Of a stretch of 64,000 bases of DNA, positions 14,001 to 27,824 are shown one piece after another. This stretch comes from Dipetalonema caudispina (Eukaryota > Nematoda > Chromadorea > Rhabditida > Onchocercidae): assembly GCA_013365325.1 (NCBI GenBank), contig JABVXV010000032.1:186001-250000 (forward strand). Reading direction: 5' to 3'. The position numbers and the translations under genes are program-made. The notes under the pieces were generated by a model that had not been told where the DNA came from, ran no database searches, and was given only the letters and a program-made list of their open reading frames with translations. Within the stretch, counting starts at the first letter, position 1. Each line of letters begins with the position of its first letter.

Positions 14001-17000
14001 AAGCCATGGATTTTCCGCTAGCCTCCTGAATGATTCGGACAAGTTTCACACCTCGAACTGCTAATATTCTTTTGGTTTTCAAAGACATAACAATACTTTT
14101 TTAAGCAGAGAGTCAATTTTAGTTCTTAGACTTTAGGCGGTGTTTTCTTTTTCTTTTTCGAATAAGCGATACTTCTCATTAATTTAGTTTCGAAAAAAGG
14201 GAATGAAGTAGTTGCCTTGTACCGTCCTTTGATTGATAGTATTAGAAAAGTTGAAAAATGATCTAAATAGACAACCGAATTTTCACTTTTTCTCAAAGAT
14301 ATATTCTCAATTTTCGCTTACAGAACGCGAAGATTGGGCATTTGTCCAAGCTGTCCCATTGTACTCAAATTGTTGCCATTTAGTGTTAAAATTTCCATTT
14401 CTGTCCATGTTTCTATCACGTGGTTGTCTAAGCTATAAATAGTACATTTATATAACTGTTGAAATTAGTGTAAAATTATATCAGAAAAATCTTAAAATTC
14501 AACCGATGGTAACTTTTGAATGTTGCTCTGCACAAACATATTAGAATTTATCAGACTACCATCCAATCAAATGTACTGGACACTAAGGGGAATAACAGCC
14601 AACAGTGCAATTCTTTTCAGGGAACTCATTTATAATTAAGTTTGTGCAACACGTTCAGAGACATGCAAAACTGAATGACCAGACATTTTACCGGGCATTT
14701 AATAATGTTTTTCTCGTGATCTGCACAAAAATATTACTGAAACCATTCGGACAAATGTTAATTCCTTTTTCTCCTCTATTTAGTTTCAATTTTTCGATTC
14801 CAAATTTTATAAAAGACTAAATGTGAACAGCAAAATTTTCGAACCGCTACTTCGAAAATTTCCAGAATGCGAAGCAATTTCCGGCTTATTTGAAACCGTT
14901 TACTGAAGTTAGAAATCGTGCATCATCAGGCAAAACACTGAAGTTTGTTCCAACGGATCTTCATTAGCTCCCTCCGATGCCCCAGTGATGCGGGAAGCTA
15001 ACTACGATAAGGAATTATTATCAAGTAGGCATAGAAATGAACAGATTACTAAATAAACAGGTAAGGTGCATTATCAAAAAATCAATAACTCAAGAAAAAC
15101 ACTCGACGAGAAAGTTAAGAGAGTGAAATGAAATAATTTCAAGTTACCATGTTAAAAAATTTCGGTCAAGTTGTAAGTTGCGCACCGATTTCGGCCCTTG
15201 TAATTGCGCATCGGTTAACACAGTTAACAGATTTTCACTCAAATCTCTGTAAGCAAAATTCATTAAATAATTTGTAATAACCATAAGTTTAGCATCAGAT
15301 CCTTCTTATTTAATTTTTCAATTTTCTTGGCTCTGTAGCCTAATTGTTAACTAAAACAAGTTAATAGTTGGCTGGTTATTTTCAAAACTAAATCAGCCCT
15401 TATGATACTGAAAAACATATTCCACTTTGTTAAAGTTTGCTACCAAGGATAACAAATGCACCCTCGCTCTTCTTCTTCTTTCTTCTTATATCCCTAAATC
15501 CAGTTAGCATTCAATTGTAAAAATATTATTTATTTATAAACTTTTCCTCTTAAAATTCCCGACAGCTGCAGATGTATAGTGGCTATCTTAAACCTTGCAA
15601 GACTTTATTTTAAGGCATAATCAAGCATTACCAGAATTTTAAAATATTTGAGCCTATTGAAGTCTAGCCTCAGAAACTTATTCACACCTATCTCAAATGC
15701 AACACTTTTTTATTGAGAGAGAGGACTGAGAAATGAATCGAACATCATTCCAACTAATCTCTCATACTTCACTAGAGCGATAAGTTCCATTTGTTTTGGT
15801 CTTCATCCGGAATTCCGGTGTGTATATTTACATTTATAGAATGGTAGAAGAAGAAAAGAGACCTTTTAGGTCTTAGCCATTAATACTCTATTCGTCCTCC
15901 ATTTGCACATTACAACTTTGTATTAGTGGCCTGTACTTCTTGTGATTACAAATTACATATCATAAAGAAAGCCCAAAGATGCATTCTTAAATTATTATTT
16001 GATTAGCTAATTTGGAATCAGTCTACGGCAAAGGATAAAAGCATAGTATTGTTTCCTCTTTCGGTTGACATTCCTCAAATAACCGTTTCTCCCCGGTTCA
16101 TATTTCCCTAAATTTTTGCAAGCATTCCTTTGTTTGCATGCCTGAAAATCAAACTGCAAAAAGAGCGATTTGATATGTATGCAGCAATTAAGAGTGACAG
16201 GAAAACCGGAGAATAATGACTCTTTCAGAACACCATAATTCAAGGTCAGTTATTTTTCCGAACATACCTAATATTATGCATAAGATTTAAGATACTGTTT
16301 GACAATTGTAAAAAAAGTAATACACATATATTTAATATTACAAAAAATAAAGGAGGAAATATGTATAACTTTTCCTGAAAAAAGCTGGGATTGGAGAATG
16401 TGCTACTTTCTGTAATATTTCGAATGTGATACGTGGAAAGCTTCGAAAATTTTATTTTCTGCATAGGGCAGGGTATTATGGGTGGACACATTAAGTTTAA
16501 TCATTTTACCAGAATTTTACATATATGTTGTGCTGTTGAATTTCTGAACTCTCATTTTCACTCTCAAAACATTATAATTTTAAGTGATTTACAATTTTCA
16601 GGAATTACTGCATTACGGAAATATCAGGCAGTAAAATTTTACCAAAACTTTAGAAAATTTTACTAAGCTGTACATCTTACCCGGTTTTGAAAATTACTTC
16701 AGTTTACATGATCTTTGAGAAACAGAAAAGATATCCCTTATGAAAGATTTGCTTACAGTACATTACTGTTGCATACCCATAACAATGTCCCATTTACTGC
16801 GAACTGAAAAAAAAAAAAAAAAAAAAAAACGTCAACAATAAGTAGAATCAGCACCAAACCCTCAACTTCAATCAATTTTGTTAAACTACTACAGCGTTTA
16901 TTTCGCATATTGTGTGAGATTTCTATAATGTAATATTGTTTCAGGAAAATTTTATAGTAAGCAGATTGAAAATTAAAATCTTAGTAACAAGTTTTGGGTG

Positions 17001-20000
17001 AATCTTCCGAAGAATTTCAAAAGAAATGAGCTTTTTCTGTAGCTCATTCTTAACCTTTTAAGATTCAAAAATACCAAGACTGTTTTTAAAACTTTAATTC
17101 TCTTCTAAGATTATGTTTCGGAGAAAATTTTAATTCGGAAACTTCAGATATGATTATGTGAGAAATTTGCCCAATAATTCCGACTATTGTTAATCCGATA
17201 TATTATGAGAGGGAAGTCTAATTTTTGTTGAGAATCCTGTCATACTCTGAATATAGTTTCTAATTTCTTGCATTTCATCAAATGATATAGGGAAATTAAT
17301 TGTTTGGAGGAAAGAAATGTTCATCTCAAAAGTGACATATTATTTTTTAGTTTCAGAAGTTAATCCCATTTTGCAACAGTTGTTCACAGTATGCTCGTTT
17401 ATAAATTCATATGCATCTTGTTCCCCTTACGCTGCTGATGAGGCACCCATCATCCAACTCTCTCTATTAGCGTCAGCGAAATTTCCTTCCGGTAAGCAAT
17501 ATGACCCTCAAAATTTCAATAATTTGCACGAAAACTGAGAAAAAAAAAACCGTTTTTCACAGAATTTAAAATGAATTTAGTAACAAAATTAAGATGATCG
17601 ATAGTCCTACAGCAGTGGGAATTTTTAATTACTATTTAAAGAGACAGGGAGAACATTGAGCAGAGAAGTCTATCAGCGAAATAAAATTGAAGTTGAAATG
17701 TGTGAAAACTTCATACTGAACTATACGAGTATCAAAGTATCCGTTGGAATGTTTTTCGTAAAAAGTGCAACCTTTTTCACAATCTGGCGGAAAAAAAAAA
17801 ACATCTTTTGGTTTTTTGTTTTAATGCACTTATCAGTTCTAATCGTTGCAATGCTTCATGCAGAATTGCTCCTTTTCGGCTATTTCTTTCATTTAACTTT
17901 TTAAATTTTTCTCAACCCAGGAAACTTGCGAAAAATTCAACCTTATTTGTAATTTATGGGGCCGAACTTAAGATAAATCTCAAACCTTCGGTATGCTGAT
18001 AAAGCGAATGTGGCCAAAAATAAAACTGCATTAACTTTAACCTTCTAAATTTACACTAAAGTATAAAATATTTAGGTTTACTGCTTGCTATCTATGCTTA
18101 ATAGCTCGCAAAAATCAACCTCGTTTTTTTGATGTATATTAAAATAATTTCTCCAGCAAATTTTAAAACTAAAACTTTCTACAATGACGGAGACGATGAG
18201 AAAATGAGACAAAACATTCCGAAAAGTTTGCTACAATATTAGTTAAGTGGTGTAGAGAGAGCAAATTTATGCATTCATTTATCTCGATGTTTGCTGGTCG
18301 ATCGACAATGGCGACAAATAGGCGACGATGATAGTGAAGGAGTTTAAGGACAAAGAGGAGATCACAGACACTTTCTCTAGTACAACGATGTTGAAGAGTG
18401 TAAAAGCAGCATAAAATTTCAATTAGAAGTTCTTCACTATTCTTGTGAACTGGTAAAGTAAACAAAAAGTTGTCGACTAAAACTCAAAATGATTTAGCCT
18501 GAAATAAATATGAAAACTTAAAGTTAATGTTTTATAAGTTTTCATAAAGAAGTCCATCATTTTCTTTTTATTCATTCATCATCCTTTATGTTATCGTAAT
18601 CCAATATGCCTATTACGTCAGAAATTTACATGTAATAACGGACTAGCAGATCTTTCAGGATTTTAAAGAACTAATGAATGAAAACTGATAGAGTTCAAAT
18701 AAAGACTATGGCATTCCTGCTTTAAAGTGCTAGTGGAGATAGAAAAAGACTGTTGAGTGGTTCTGAACCTGATCAAAAAGTTTAACCAAAAATTGACCAA
18801 GAATTTAAAGATAAAAATAAAGTTTTCTAAATCCTATGTCAAAAATGTTTAATTAAGATATCTTAATTATTTATAAGGATAGAATAAGCAGGAAAGAATT
18901 TTTAAAAATTTCAGTTAATAGTAACAATTAATTTGAAAATACCACTCAGCTGATTAAGATGTGGTTGGTACAAACAAACGCAGTAATATTTACAGCAAAG
19001 AGCAAAGCAGAGAAGAATATAAACCAAAGAGATAGCATCTGACCCCCATGAAAATATGCGTCAATTGCTCATTGCTCATCCCACTCATAATATTCTTCTT
19101 CACCTTCACCCAAATTTCCTTTTTTTTTTTAGGAAACAATTGTTTTATTGGCTAACTTCTTTTAATATGAATAAACAGGGGAAAGTTACCCTTCTTTTTC
19201 CATCTTAAAACGCCTACTTCAGCAATGTGGGAAGTTGAAATATGTCACCGATAGAAAGCAATTGACAAAATTCATATCAAATTTTGATTTGTCACAGTGC
19301 CGAAATAACAGCAGTTGAAGAGTACTTTATATAAAAATTTCAAAAATTATTTCGTTTAAATAGGCATGCAAATTTCGGAATATTGTTACGTCTTACAAAG
19401 CGAGCATTTTTACTTTTTTATGTTGATAGCAATGAATTGTCCTTGGAAAGCAAATATAGTTTTGCGCTAAGAAAAAACGAAAGCAATTTTATGGGCGTCA
19501 AATGTTGCAACACAATATGACAATGAAAAATACAGTTTTTAAGGAATTTAGTGAAATGTTTTTTAAAACTTCAAAATATTTCAATAAATTGATATTGAAC
19601 TTTCTCATTGATATCCTTTTTCAGTATTTCTGATAACTTCATCCTTTATTATAACATAAATAAGCAGCTATATAAGATTGTTAAGTACTTAGGTACAGTG
19701 AGGATAAAATTATATTGGATCAGGTAAGTAATGAAAGATTAGCAGAGTTGGCTACTACAACATTTCTGGGAATTAAATAAAGGACTTAGTAAGAATGAAT
19801 GAATTACTTCATGAACTTAATAAAGAACTTATTGACTAATGAATAATTATAACTACAAATTTTTTTGTCGGATGCACATTCAACACTGCCACTGCTGAAT
19901 TCCTTTTAATTATTTAGGATTGGCTAACAAGCAACATTGAAACATTTCGAAATTAACAAAAGCTAGTCTTGCACTTCAAATCAACAAAATTTGATTTTCT

Positions 20001-21134
20001 TTTGATAAAGATAAAATTCATTGGTAACAGATGAGTCTAGCTTTTAGGTTCAAAAAAATTAATTGCAAAAACTAGTTTCAAAAAATTTCCAACTATTCTG
20101 CGACAACATAAAAAGATTTTATAACTTTTGGAATGACTAACAGACGATGTAAATTGACATTGTTGATGAAGACTTCGTCTGGTAATGTCCGTAAACGATT
20201 TCTGTTTAATCGCCTGTAAAATTGTCATCTATAAGATTCGAAACTTATTTTATTACAAAAATTAGTAAGTTCACAACTTAACTACTGAATTCTGGGCTGG
20301 TAGCAATTATTTATTTTGATTAATTTTCGAAACTTCATCTTGTCACAGCAATGAATTTGCAAATGTCAGCTTTGATAAATTTTCATATCTTTCAAAACGG
20401 ATCATTAAATGAATGAGCTAATTGAACAAAAACTCACAGCCTTTCCAGTGCTATTAAATTATTGAAGGCATCACTTTCGATCATATGGATTTGATTATCC
20501 ATCAATTGTCTGTAAACCTAATGTTTACTAAATATGCAAATTCATTAGCAATTCGGCCAAACAGCGAAGTACCAATTTACACTACAATATCTTTGACATT
20601 CATCGGGAAGGAAATGGCTCTTTTGTTGTACAGTTTGAGATCATTAATTAAGAACCATAAAATTTGATGATTTGAAACTTCGTGCCGGTGGAAAAAAGAG
20701 AAAAAATAAAAACAGAAGGAAATTAAAGAAATAGGAAGACACTTATCATACAGATGATAGGTAGGTATGTGAAATATAACTAACAAGATTTTGAGATGAC
20801 GCAGAGCCTTAAGGTCATCCTTTCGTATCTCTGATATTCTGTTCTCTTGAAGGTCTCTGCAACTATTTTTTAACTATAAATTTTATTTATACATCAAGGT
20901 GTCCTACATTGGTGGGACAATTGTATAGTTCACAAAAGAAAATAAACAAAAAAAAAGAAAAGAAACATACAGTCGTACAGTGTCGGGTGGTATCTCGGAT
21001 GGTATCCTGAGAAGACCTTGTCCAGTACAAATGACTGTATCCTGAGAACATGAGCATAGATGTGGACATGAATTAGAGGCAGTCTTGATTGTAAGGGTCA
21101 GGTGCAAGATTGCTACACCACGAAGCAGCAGCAT
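4839..21134 (-). CDS. slt-1: Slit, secreted axon-guidance ligand (complete, 31 exons, 1,422 aa)
   Basis: Secreted ligand of Robo receptors that guides axons and migrating cells. Domains: signal peptide 1-21; four LRR blocks with Cys caps (about 24-246, 256-473, 480-676, 680-868); six EGF repeats (about 880-1120); laminin-G (1125-1270); EGF7 (to 1338); C-terminal cystine knot (1340-1422, [11 protein letters not shown]). Exons: 20971-21134, 20785-20856, 20438-20509, 20142-20213, 15148-15246, 14322-14432, 13878-14025, 13080-13237, 12790-12861, 12544-12615, 11855-12110, 11553-11676, 11331-11427, 11059-11184, 10875-10946, 10499-10573, 9859-9930, 9517-9683, 9114-9318, 8722-8937, 8495-8650, 8206-8407, 7789-7911, 7501-7634, 7044-7137, 6759-6884, 6481-6659, 6263-6387, 5851-6069, 5197-5406, 4839-5089. 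All phases match and the sum is 4,269 nt. The start is the first in-frame ATG before a hydrophobic leader. Length and domain order match C. elegans SLT-1 (about 1,410 aa). Intron 4 is 4.9 kb. Confidence 0.96.
7967..8025. repeat. (CT)n microsatellite, about 29 units
   Basis: Perfect CT dinucleotide tract of 59 bases inside the slt-1 intron between the exons at 7789-7911 and 8206-8407. On the transcribed strand it reads (AG)n. Confidence 0.95.
11450..11476. repeat. A27 homopolymer in slt-1 intron
   Basis: Uninterrupted run of 27 A on the plus strand. It reads as T on the coding strand and sits just upstream of the acceptor of exon 11331-11427, where it may extend the polypyrimidine region. Confidence 0.9.
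15247..20141 (-). other. large slt-1 intron 4, no other gene seen
   Basis: This 4.9 kb interval separates the third internal LRR exon (20142-20213) from the next (15148-15246); other slt-1 introns are mostly 70-700 bases. It includes an A24 run at 16807-16830. Open frames are below about 100 codons on either strand and match nothing I recognise. Long early introns in developmental genes often hold enhancers, but I see no specific site. Confidence 0.5.
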
Positions 21135-23561
21135 ATTCGGGTCGCTCAATCGACGCAACCCATCCTCCCAGTTTCTGCAACGGCCAACTGAAATGAGCGC
21201 CCCGCCTCTCCCACGTTCTTCGTCTCGACCTTTTCAACGGCGATCATCCACCTACCCCATTCATCCACTCAACCACGCTTTCAGTAATCATTATCGCCGT
21301 CATTAACATTTTCCGGATTTTCGGGATAACCCTCATAGCCATTCATTATTTGTTCTCAATGATCTAAAAGTATTTAAAATATATGTGTGAAGTATAATAT
21401 ATGGGTAATATGCAGATTTAATCCATCTCTTAACACACCATGGAAAACGTGGCGCAATGACTGTGATCGAGTATCTTTACTCGAAAGATCAGAATTTCGA
21501 TTTCTGTTATTAATCCAGCAAGTCATTAATACATTCGTTGTCTTCAAGCAGGAAACAGTATGTTTTCCGTGTCTCGATCTTTGCTCGGTACCGTGTTTAC
21601 TTCGGATTCTCAAATCTGAGCTTTTCAAAAAAAGATCAGCGAAAGGAGATGAGAGAAGAGGGAATTCGATTTTTAACCCTTCATTAAGATTTTCTCAGAA
21701 GATACACAAATAAATGCTCTGAGACTTTTTGAAATTTTTTCAGATAGCTGATGGTAATAGTGGCAACAGATCAGACATAAAATACGTCGGACAAATTTCA
21801 TTTTGAAAAAATTGCAGAAAACCTTATAAGCGAACATTTTTAGTCACAGCAAGCTTTATGATACCGAACAAAAAAAGAAAAGAAAAAAAAATGAGAACAG
21901 TTCGGTAACGAAATCTACGCAATTTCAGGCCATATCCATTGAATTGTTTGAAACCTACTGAAAGGTCTTCACTACGATCTGTATCTGTTCAAAGTAATCT
22001 TCTTGCATTTCATCATCTGTTGTCGTAATTCCGAAAGTTCACAGAAACATTAAAATAACATGTTCACTGTCCATGGCAAGAATGACCATTGATAGAGGTA
22101 AATAGAGCGGCAAAAATACTGAAATTCAAGATTATTTTCACAAAATTTCATTTTCATATTGAAACTTATTTTATTTAAAAATGCTTCTTCCTACATAAAA
22201 TTTCACGCACAATAGTTTATGTCTTTGGGTGCTTCGCTTCAATTCTATCATATTCATGATCTTTAAAGCATAGCTTTCTTGGGATTTGCAAACATCTCTT
22301 TGCTTTGTTTCAGGGGAAGATTGGATTGGAATACCGAAATTGATTTATTAGCAGAAATAGTTGAAATGCTCTATGGTTTTAAATTTTGTTAGGACTGAAT
22401 CTGAAAATTTGAGCAATATGGCATATTCTGATCCTGAGCAATTTTTACGCGGTGCATTTTTCGCTTGAGAATTTAATGGAGAACAGAATTTTGGAAATAT
22501 TATTTCGATTCAAAATTCAGGAGATGATGAGGTTGATGAACTTTTAGATGTTGCCAACAGCAATTACTGCTCCTCTCTTTGCAACAGTTCAATTATAATG
22601 GCATCTACTCATTGTGTACCGTATATCATATATAACATGATGATTCACGAAGATGAGTAAATAAATAAATAAATAAATATGCATATATACATATGCAAAA
22701 GTGTTGAGGGAAGCTTTGTTCCCTCATACTAAAACAACAAGAGTGATTTTGAAATAATGAGTGCTGGAGAAACGTAGAAAATTCATAAAAATCAAAAATT
22801 AAGGTTTGAACTTTTCTCATCAGAATAGCAATGGTTACAAATATTTTTTAGAAGTTTGATCATGCTAGAGGAAAAGAAGAAATTACGTTACGAATTCTAA
22901 AACTGCAATTAATGATTACTCTTCAAATAAAAGAAGTTAAATTCATGCATTGAGGAAGTTTTGTAATGCACAATTTTTGTTGCTGCGAAAAAGTGGTACA
23001 TTTGAAAATGAGAATTCATAATTTTGAATTACTTGTTGGAAAAATCCGTAGTAGTAATCGCTACCACTGATTTATTAGTAAACACCTGTTTGAAACGAAG
23101 TATGCTCAATCCTACACACTTTCTATGGTTTTTTTATTTTTTTCTTTTTGCTCAGAAATATTGACATTATAGATTTTCTATAAAACTATTTTTGATCTTC
23201 AAAAGTTTGTTTGAAAGAAAATATGAATCGCTTACTTTTCAAGAATTAGGTATTTTGGTAATACTTCAAATTGAGTGATAGATGTAGTGAAGAAAGAGCA
23301 TGTTGTCTTTCACGAAGTTTGTTTTGGAGAAGTTGAAGATTTCAGCTTCATAAATTATTGATTGTAATAAGAAATAGATGATGACTTCTCTTTCTTTGGC
23401 TTTCTGCTTTGATGCCTCTAAAAGGCTAGAGAGAGAGTTGAGTTTGAAGAAGTAAACGACGAAGACTAAATAAAGGAGGATTACTTCGACATTTGCAGTA
23501 GTCACGATTAACAGCGATAATAACAACTCTAACGAATAAGGTTGTCTGAATTTAGAAACGC
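21135..23561. promoter_or_regulatory. divergent intergenic region between slt-1 and the Cys-loop channel gene
   Basis: The slt-1 start (minus strand, 21134) and the channel start (plus strand, 23562) face away from each other, so this 2.4 kb should hold both promoters. No TATA box or factor site is claimed. It contains an AT-rich tract with AAATA repeats near 22660-22680. An 86-codon minus-strand open frame at 23266-23526 has no recognisable domain and is not called as a gene. Confidence 0.4.
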
Positions 23562-26500
23562 ATGTCCCAAAGAACGATCTTCGGCTGGTCTATTCACATC
23601 TGCTTTCTCCAAAAAGTACTGATATTGCAATTATGTGCAGCTGCGGTAGTAACTTCCCGTCCAGAACGTTGCTCTAATGATACCGATGTCATGGACCATC
23701 TTTTAACTGAGGCTGCACATCGCCACAATCGCCTTAAGCTACCGTCTAGACCGGTTATTGTACGAATCGAGATGTGGATTCAAGAAGTTACTTATGTTTC
23801 TGAGCTAACTCAGGATTTTGAAATTGGTTCGTTTAGATTGAAACTTTTATAATATGCTGCATTTAAAGTTACTTATCCAATCATAATTTTCATCTGAATC
23901 ACTTGATGACCAATTTGGCAATAAGTTTCAGGATAATGCCTCAGAAAACAAGAAATCTTCATCGATGTGTTGATGTTGTATAACGTACTGTAGAAAAGGC
24001 ATCCTATAGCTTTGATTTTTCTTTACGTAACAGAATGATTTCAGTTTAAGTTTTCTAAATTGTTCGATCGAAGTTTCAAGTTTAAGAAAAATGGATATTT
24101 CCACCTTTATGATTACTATGCTAGCGTTTCATTTATACATATGACTTTTATAAATATCTTTTATGAATCTGAAAATTATTGGCAGATTGGTTAGATTGTC
24201 AAAGATTTTCCAAAGCTTGAAGTTTCAAAGCTTAGTTTGCATTTATTGATTTTCATGTTTTTTGGATTTCCTTTTCGAATATTTCTGCATTAAGATGAAA
24301 TTTCTACTAAAATCCAGCAAATTATTAAATATAAGGCCAGTATGTTTCAAATACAGCGCAGGAATACATTTACTTTTAGTCATATCAAAGAAGAAAGCAA
24401 CTTTTATTTCATTTCAAATTCGACTGTCCATATTTCAACAAATGATCATATATATCTGTTCTCTGGATACGTCTCTTATTGTTTAGTGTTTTTCTAGGCA
24501 GGAATTGCACACGCCGTCATCAAAAATTTTTTGAAAAATCTAAAAAAAAAGAAAAAGAAAAAGAACATAGAAAACAAAGTGGAACAGATTTTGTTTGCAG
24601 TTAGATCTTCCTGGTATTATTAATTGAAGGAATAAAATTTGCTTGAATATAGAATATTGGAAGGAATGTCACGATATCTTGCGTCGTCCCAAAAAGACAA
24701 CAAGTTACATTCTTGCAAAATATTTATTTATATGTAGCGATTTTGCATACCTTCGTGAGCAAAAAGTAAACGGTTGACACTTATTGATATAGCCCTGCAA
24801 GATATCAAAAGTAATTAGGAATGTGATTCCACCTAAATCTCTATCAAAGCCGATATAGTGAAAATCTGGAGAAGTTGGAAAAAAATTGAAAAGGCGTAGA
24901 AAGAAAAAGGCATACAACAATCAATTTAAGTTTTCTCTAATTTTAATTTGAAAAAAAAGTTGTTCTTAAACTCAATTTACTTTTTTCTTCTAGCTATTAC
25001 CAGAATTACATTATATCAATGAACCAAATGGTTGTAGTGGTTTGACAATACTTTCTAAAAAGATTCATTCATATTTTACCACAATTTATTAAATTAATTT
25101 TAAATATTACAATAAAATCTTAATATTTGCTTTGCAGATTTGTATGTGAATGAATTTTGGGAAGATCCAGCACTTAACTACGAAGTGCTTCTCCCATGTA
25201 ACGGCAATTTAAGCTTTGATCACAGTATCCAGGAGAGTATTTGGATTCCTAACACTTGCTTTATCAACTCAAAAAGGGCACTTATGCATAGCTCGCCATT
25301 CCGGAATGTTTTTCTTATGGTTTTTCCAAATGGTACGTGAAAAACTTTTTCTTTAAAGAAATAAAATAATGGTAAAAATGTTCAATTCGTTTTTGATCAA
25401 GAACAGAAATTTGAAAACTTCATATTTTTAATGATAAAAAACCATATCAATTGTTGAACTTCAGCGTGGCTCTTTTTTTTGAGTTTGGTATTTCAGGTTC
25501 GATATGGTCATGTTGGCGTATCAAGAGCACAGGTCCGTGTCTTATGGATCTGAGTAATTTTCCAATGGATTCCATATCGTGTATGCTGACGTTTGAATCC
25601 TACAATTACAACATTCAGGAAGTACGAATGAAATGGAACAAACCCCATGCTGTATTAATGTTTAAGGATATCGAATTACCAGATTTCTCATTGGTCAACT
25701 ATACAACCTCTGTCATCGAAGCTGTAATTTTTTTTTTTGTATGAGCAATTCTTAATTTTAGAAATCAAAAATATTTTCTATCAGTTTCAAATTTAAAATT
25801 ACTGTCAACTAACATAGAAAATTAGCATTTGTAGGAGTATGCAGCGGGTTTATGGGATGAACTTACTGTTTCATTCACGTTCAAAAGAAGGTACGGATGG
25901 TATATTTTGCAAGGTAAGTTCGATCTACAGTTTTAATTTCCTACAAAAAAACTGTTACTCAGAAAGATGCAAATTTGTTATCGTTTCAGGATATATCCCA
26001 ACATACCTAACAATATTTATCTCATGGATACCATTTTATATGAGTCCACGAGCAATGCCAGCTCGAACTATGATTGGTGTTAATGCTCTCCTTGCAATGA
26101 CATTTCAATTTGGAAACATTATAAGGAATCTACCACGAGTATCTTATATTAAGGTGAATTCCCTGAATATTTTCAAGCTGTACATTCTAAATTTCGAATG
26201 TTAATACAACTAGGTTTTCCTGAAAAAAAAAGTAGTGATTTTTCTTTTTTGCTTAGATTTCCAAAAACAGTACCGGCCATGGGTTTTTCTTCTGAAAATT
26301 TCAAAATGTAAGTTCAAAAACTTTAGAAATCCTTTCAAGCATCCTTACTAGCAAATAAAGTTGAGTAATATTTTTTATTGCAGGCAATCGATATATGGGT
26401 TCTAAGGTGAGCCTTTAAATTATATATATACCTATCAGTTGCTATAAAATATTCCCGAAAATTTAATTCTGAGAAAGTTTTATTACCAGTAAACTAGAGG

Positions 26501-27824
26501 AAGTAGTTTTATTCCTGTATTTTACTTCAATTTTTTTTGGAATTTATGCACCAACCGATCCGTTAACCTTATTTCCCAACTTGCGACAACTGACTGCATC
26601 CATCATTTTTTAAAAATGATGTCACCAGAAATAAGATAGGAGAATATACAGTATGTTTTCTCGACATCTTTCTTTGCCTTTCAAATCAAAAATTTGGCAA
26701 CAAAAGAAAGAACATCATCTAAAATAATAGATCATTGATAAAGATTTCTAAAGGTATAAATTAATGACTTTCCTGAAATAAATTAAACTGTTGAAAATTA
26801 TTTTTACAAAGTGTGACAGCTATTTGCAGTGAATACCATATATGCCTAATATGCTCTTATTAGAAATTGGTTCTCCTAATTTCCGTCAATTTTTTTACTT
26901 CTTTTTTGATGAAGAAAGAGTAATTTCTTTTAAAAAGAAGAACCTGTACTTACAGCGGAATGACTTTCATATTCGCGTCGTTGATCGAACTTGCAATGGT
27001 TGGTTTTATGAGTCGTCATGAAGGTCGAACTGATACCAAACCGAATCATATGCAGCAAAAAGTCATTTTTTTACTTTTTGTATTAGCAAATTCTGAAGCG
27101 AGACTATTTTGAGAAATTGAGCCGTCTACTGAGACAGTTTCATGGTACGAAGTAGCAAACCGTCCTATTGCATGCACCAAATGATTTGATTGCTTGCAAC
27201 TTGAACTCTCCAAATGAACATAAAGATGCATCATGCTGAATGTTTTAATCGATATCATCTCTAATTAAATGTACATTTTGTAATGGTTTACTTTAAAATA
27301 ACGTTGGAAAAGATTTAAATCAGTTTTTTTACCAATAAATGTCTTTTAGACCAATATTTTCAGAAAAAAACGTTCATTCTGGATAGTGAAAAACTAGACT
27401 TATATTCAAGGACGAGTTTTCCTCGTAAGTTAGTTATACTACAGAATCGTAACTTAATCATAATCCTGAATTCCTTGAACCTTTTTCCTGGTTAGTTCCG
27501 GAAAAACTTGTTTCAATCAGTTTTTCTGTTGAAAATTTGAAAATCTGAAAAAACGATCTGTAAATGATAAACCTCCCATTCTTCTAAATCGAGTTTGCTT
27601 TTATATCAGATATGAATATGAAATGATCCGTATCAAGAGATCAGAATAATTCTCACATTAAATAAATATATAGTTTTTTCGAATTTCCAAATTTCTATTT
27701 AATCCTAATAATACTATCACATGATAGAAATCGATTTAATGATTTAATGAAATTTTCAGTGGTATATGCAACGTTCAACATGATTTATTGGGGTTATTAT
27801 ATGAATGGACTAATCCTACAATAA
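23562..27824 (+). CDS. Cys-loop ligand-gated anion channel subunit, ACC/LGC-46-like group (394 aa)
   Basis: Pentameric neurotransmitter-gated channel subunit in the plasma membrane. Exons: 23562-23826, 25138-25332, 25497-25723, 25835-25913, 25990-26153, 26384-26406, 26956-27061, 27364-27424, 27760-27824; phases agree and the sum is 1,185 nt. It has an N-terminal signal, an extracellular domain, the Cys-loop C168 to C182 with 13 residues between, M1 (about 257-275), and M2 preceded by PAR (279-281), which in this superfamily marks anion selectivity. M2-M3 reads [20 protein letters not shown], typical of nematode acetylcholine-gated chloride channels and their LGC relatives. M4 (FNMIYWGYY) sits in the last exon. 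The M3-M4 loop is only about 30 residues, far shorter than usual. The donor after 27061 is the weak GTCATT. The ligand is not predictable from sequence; GABA- or amine-gated relatives remain possible. Confidence 0.88.
26384..26406 (+). other. 23-nt micro-exon of the channel gene
   Basis: This encodes AIDIWVL plus two bases, the start of M3, between TTGCAG and GTGAGC. It is needed to join [10 protein letters not shown] to [14 protein letters not shown] in frame. Automated gene finders are likely to miss it. Confidence 0.8.

Noticed and set aside
23266..23526. 86-codon minus-strand open frame in the slt-1/channel intergenic region
   Set aside because: Hydrophobic AT-driven sequence, no recognisable domain or splice context.
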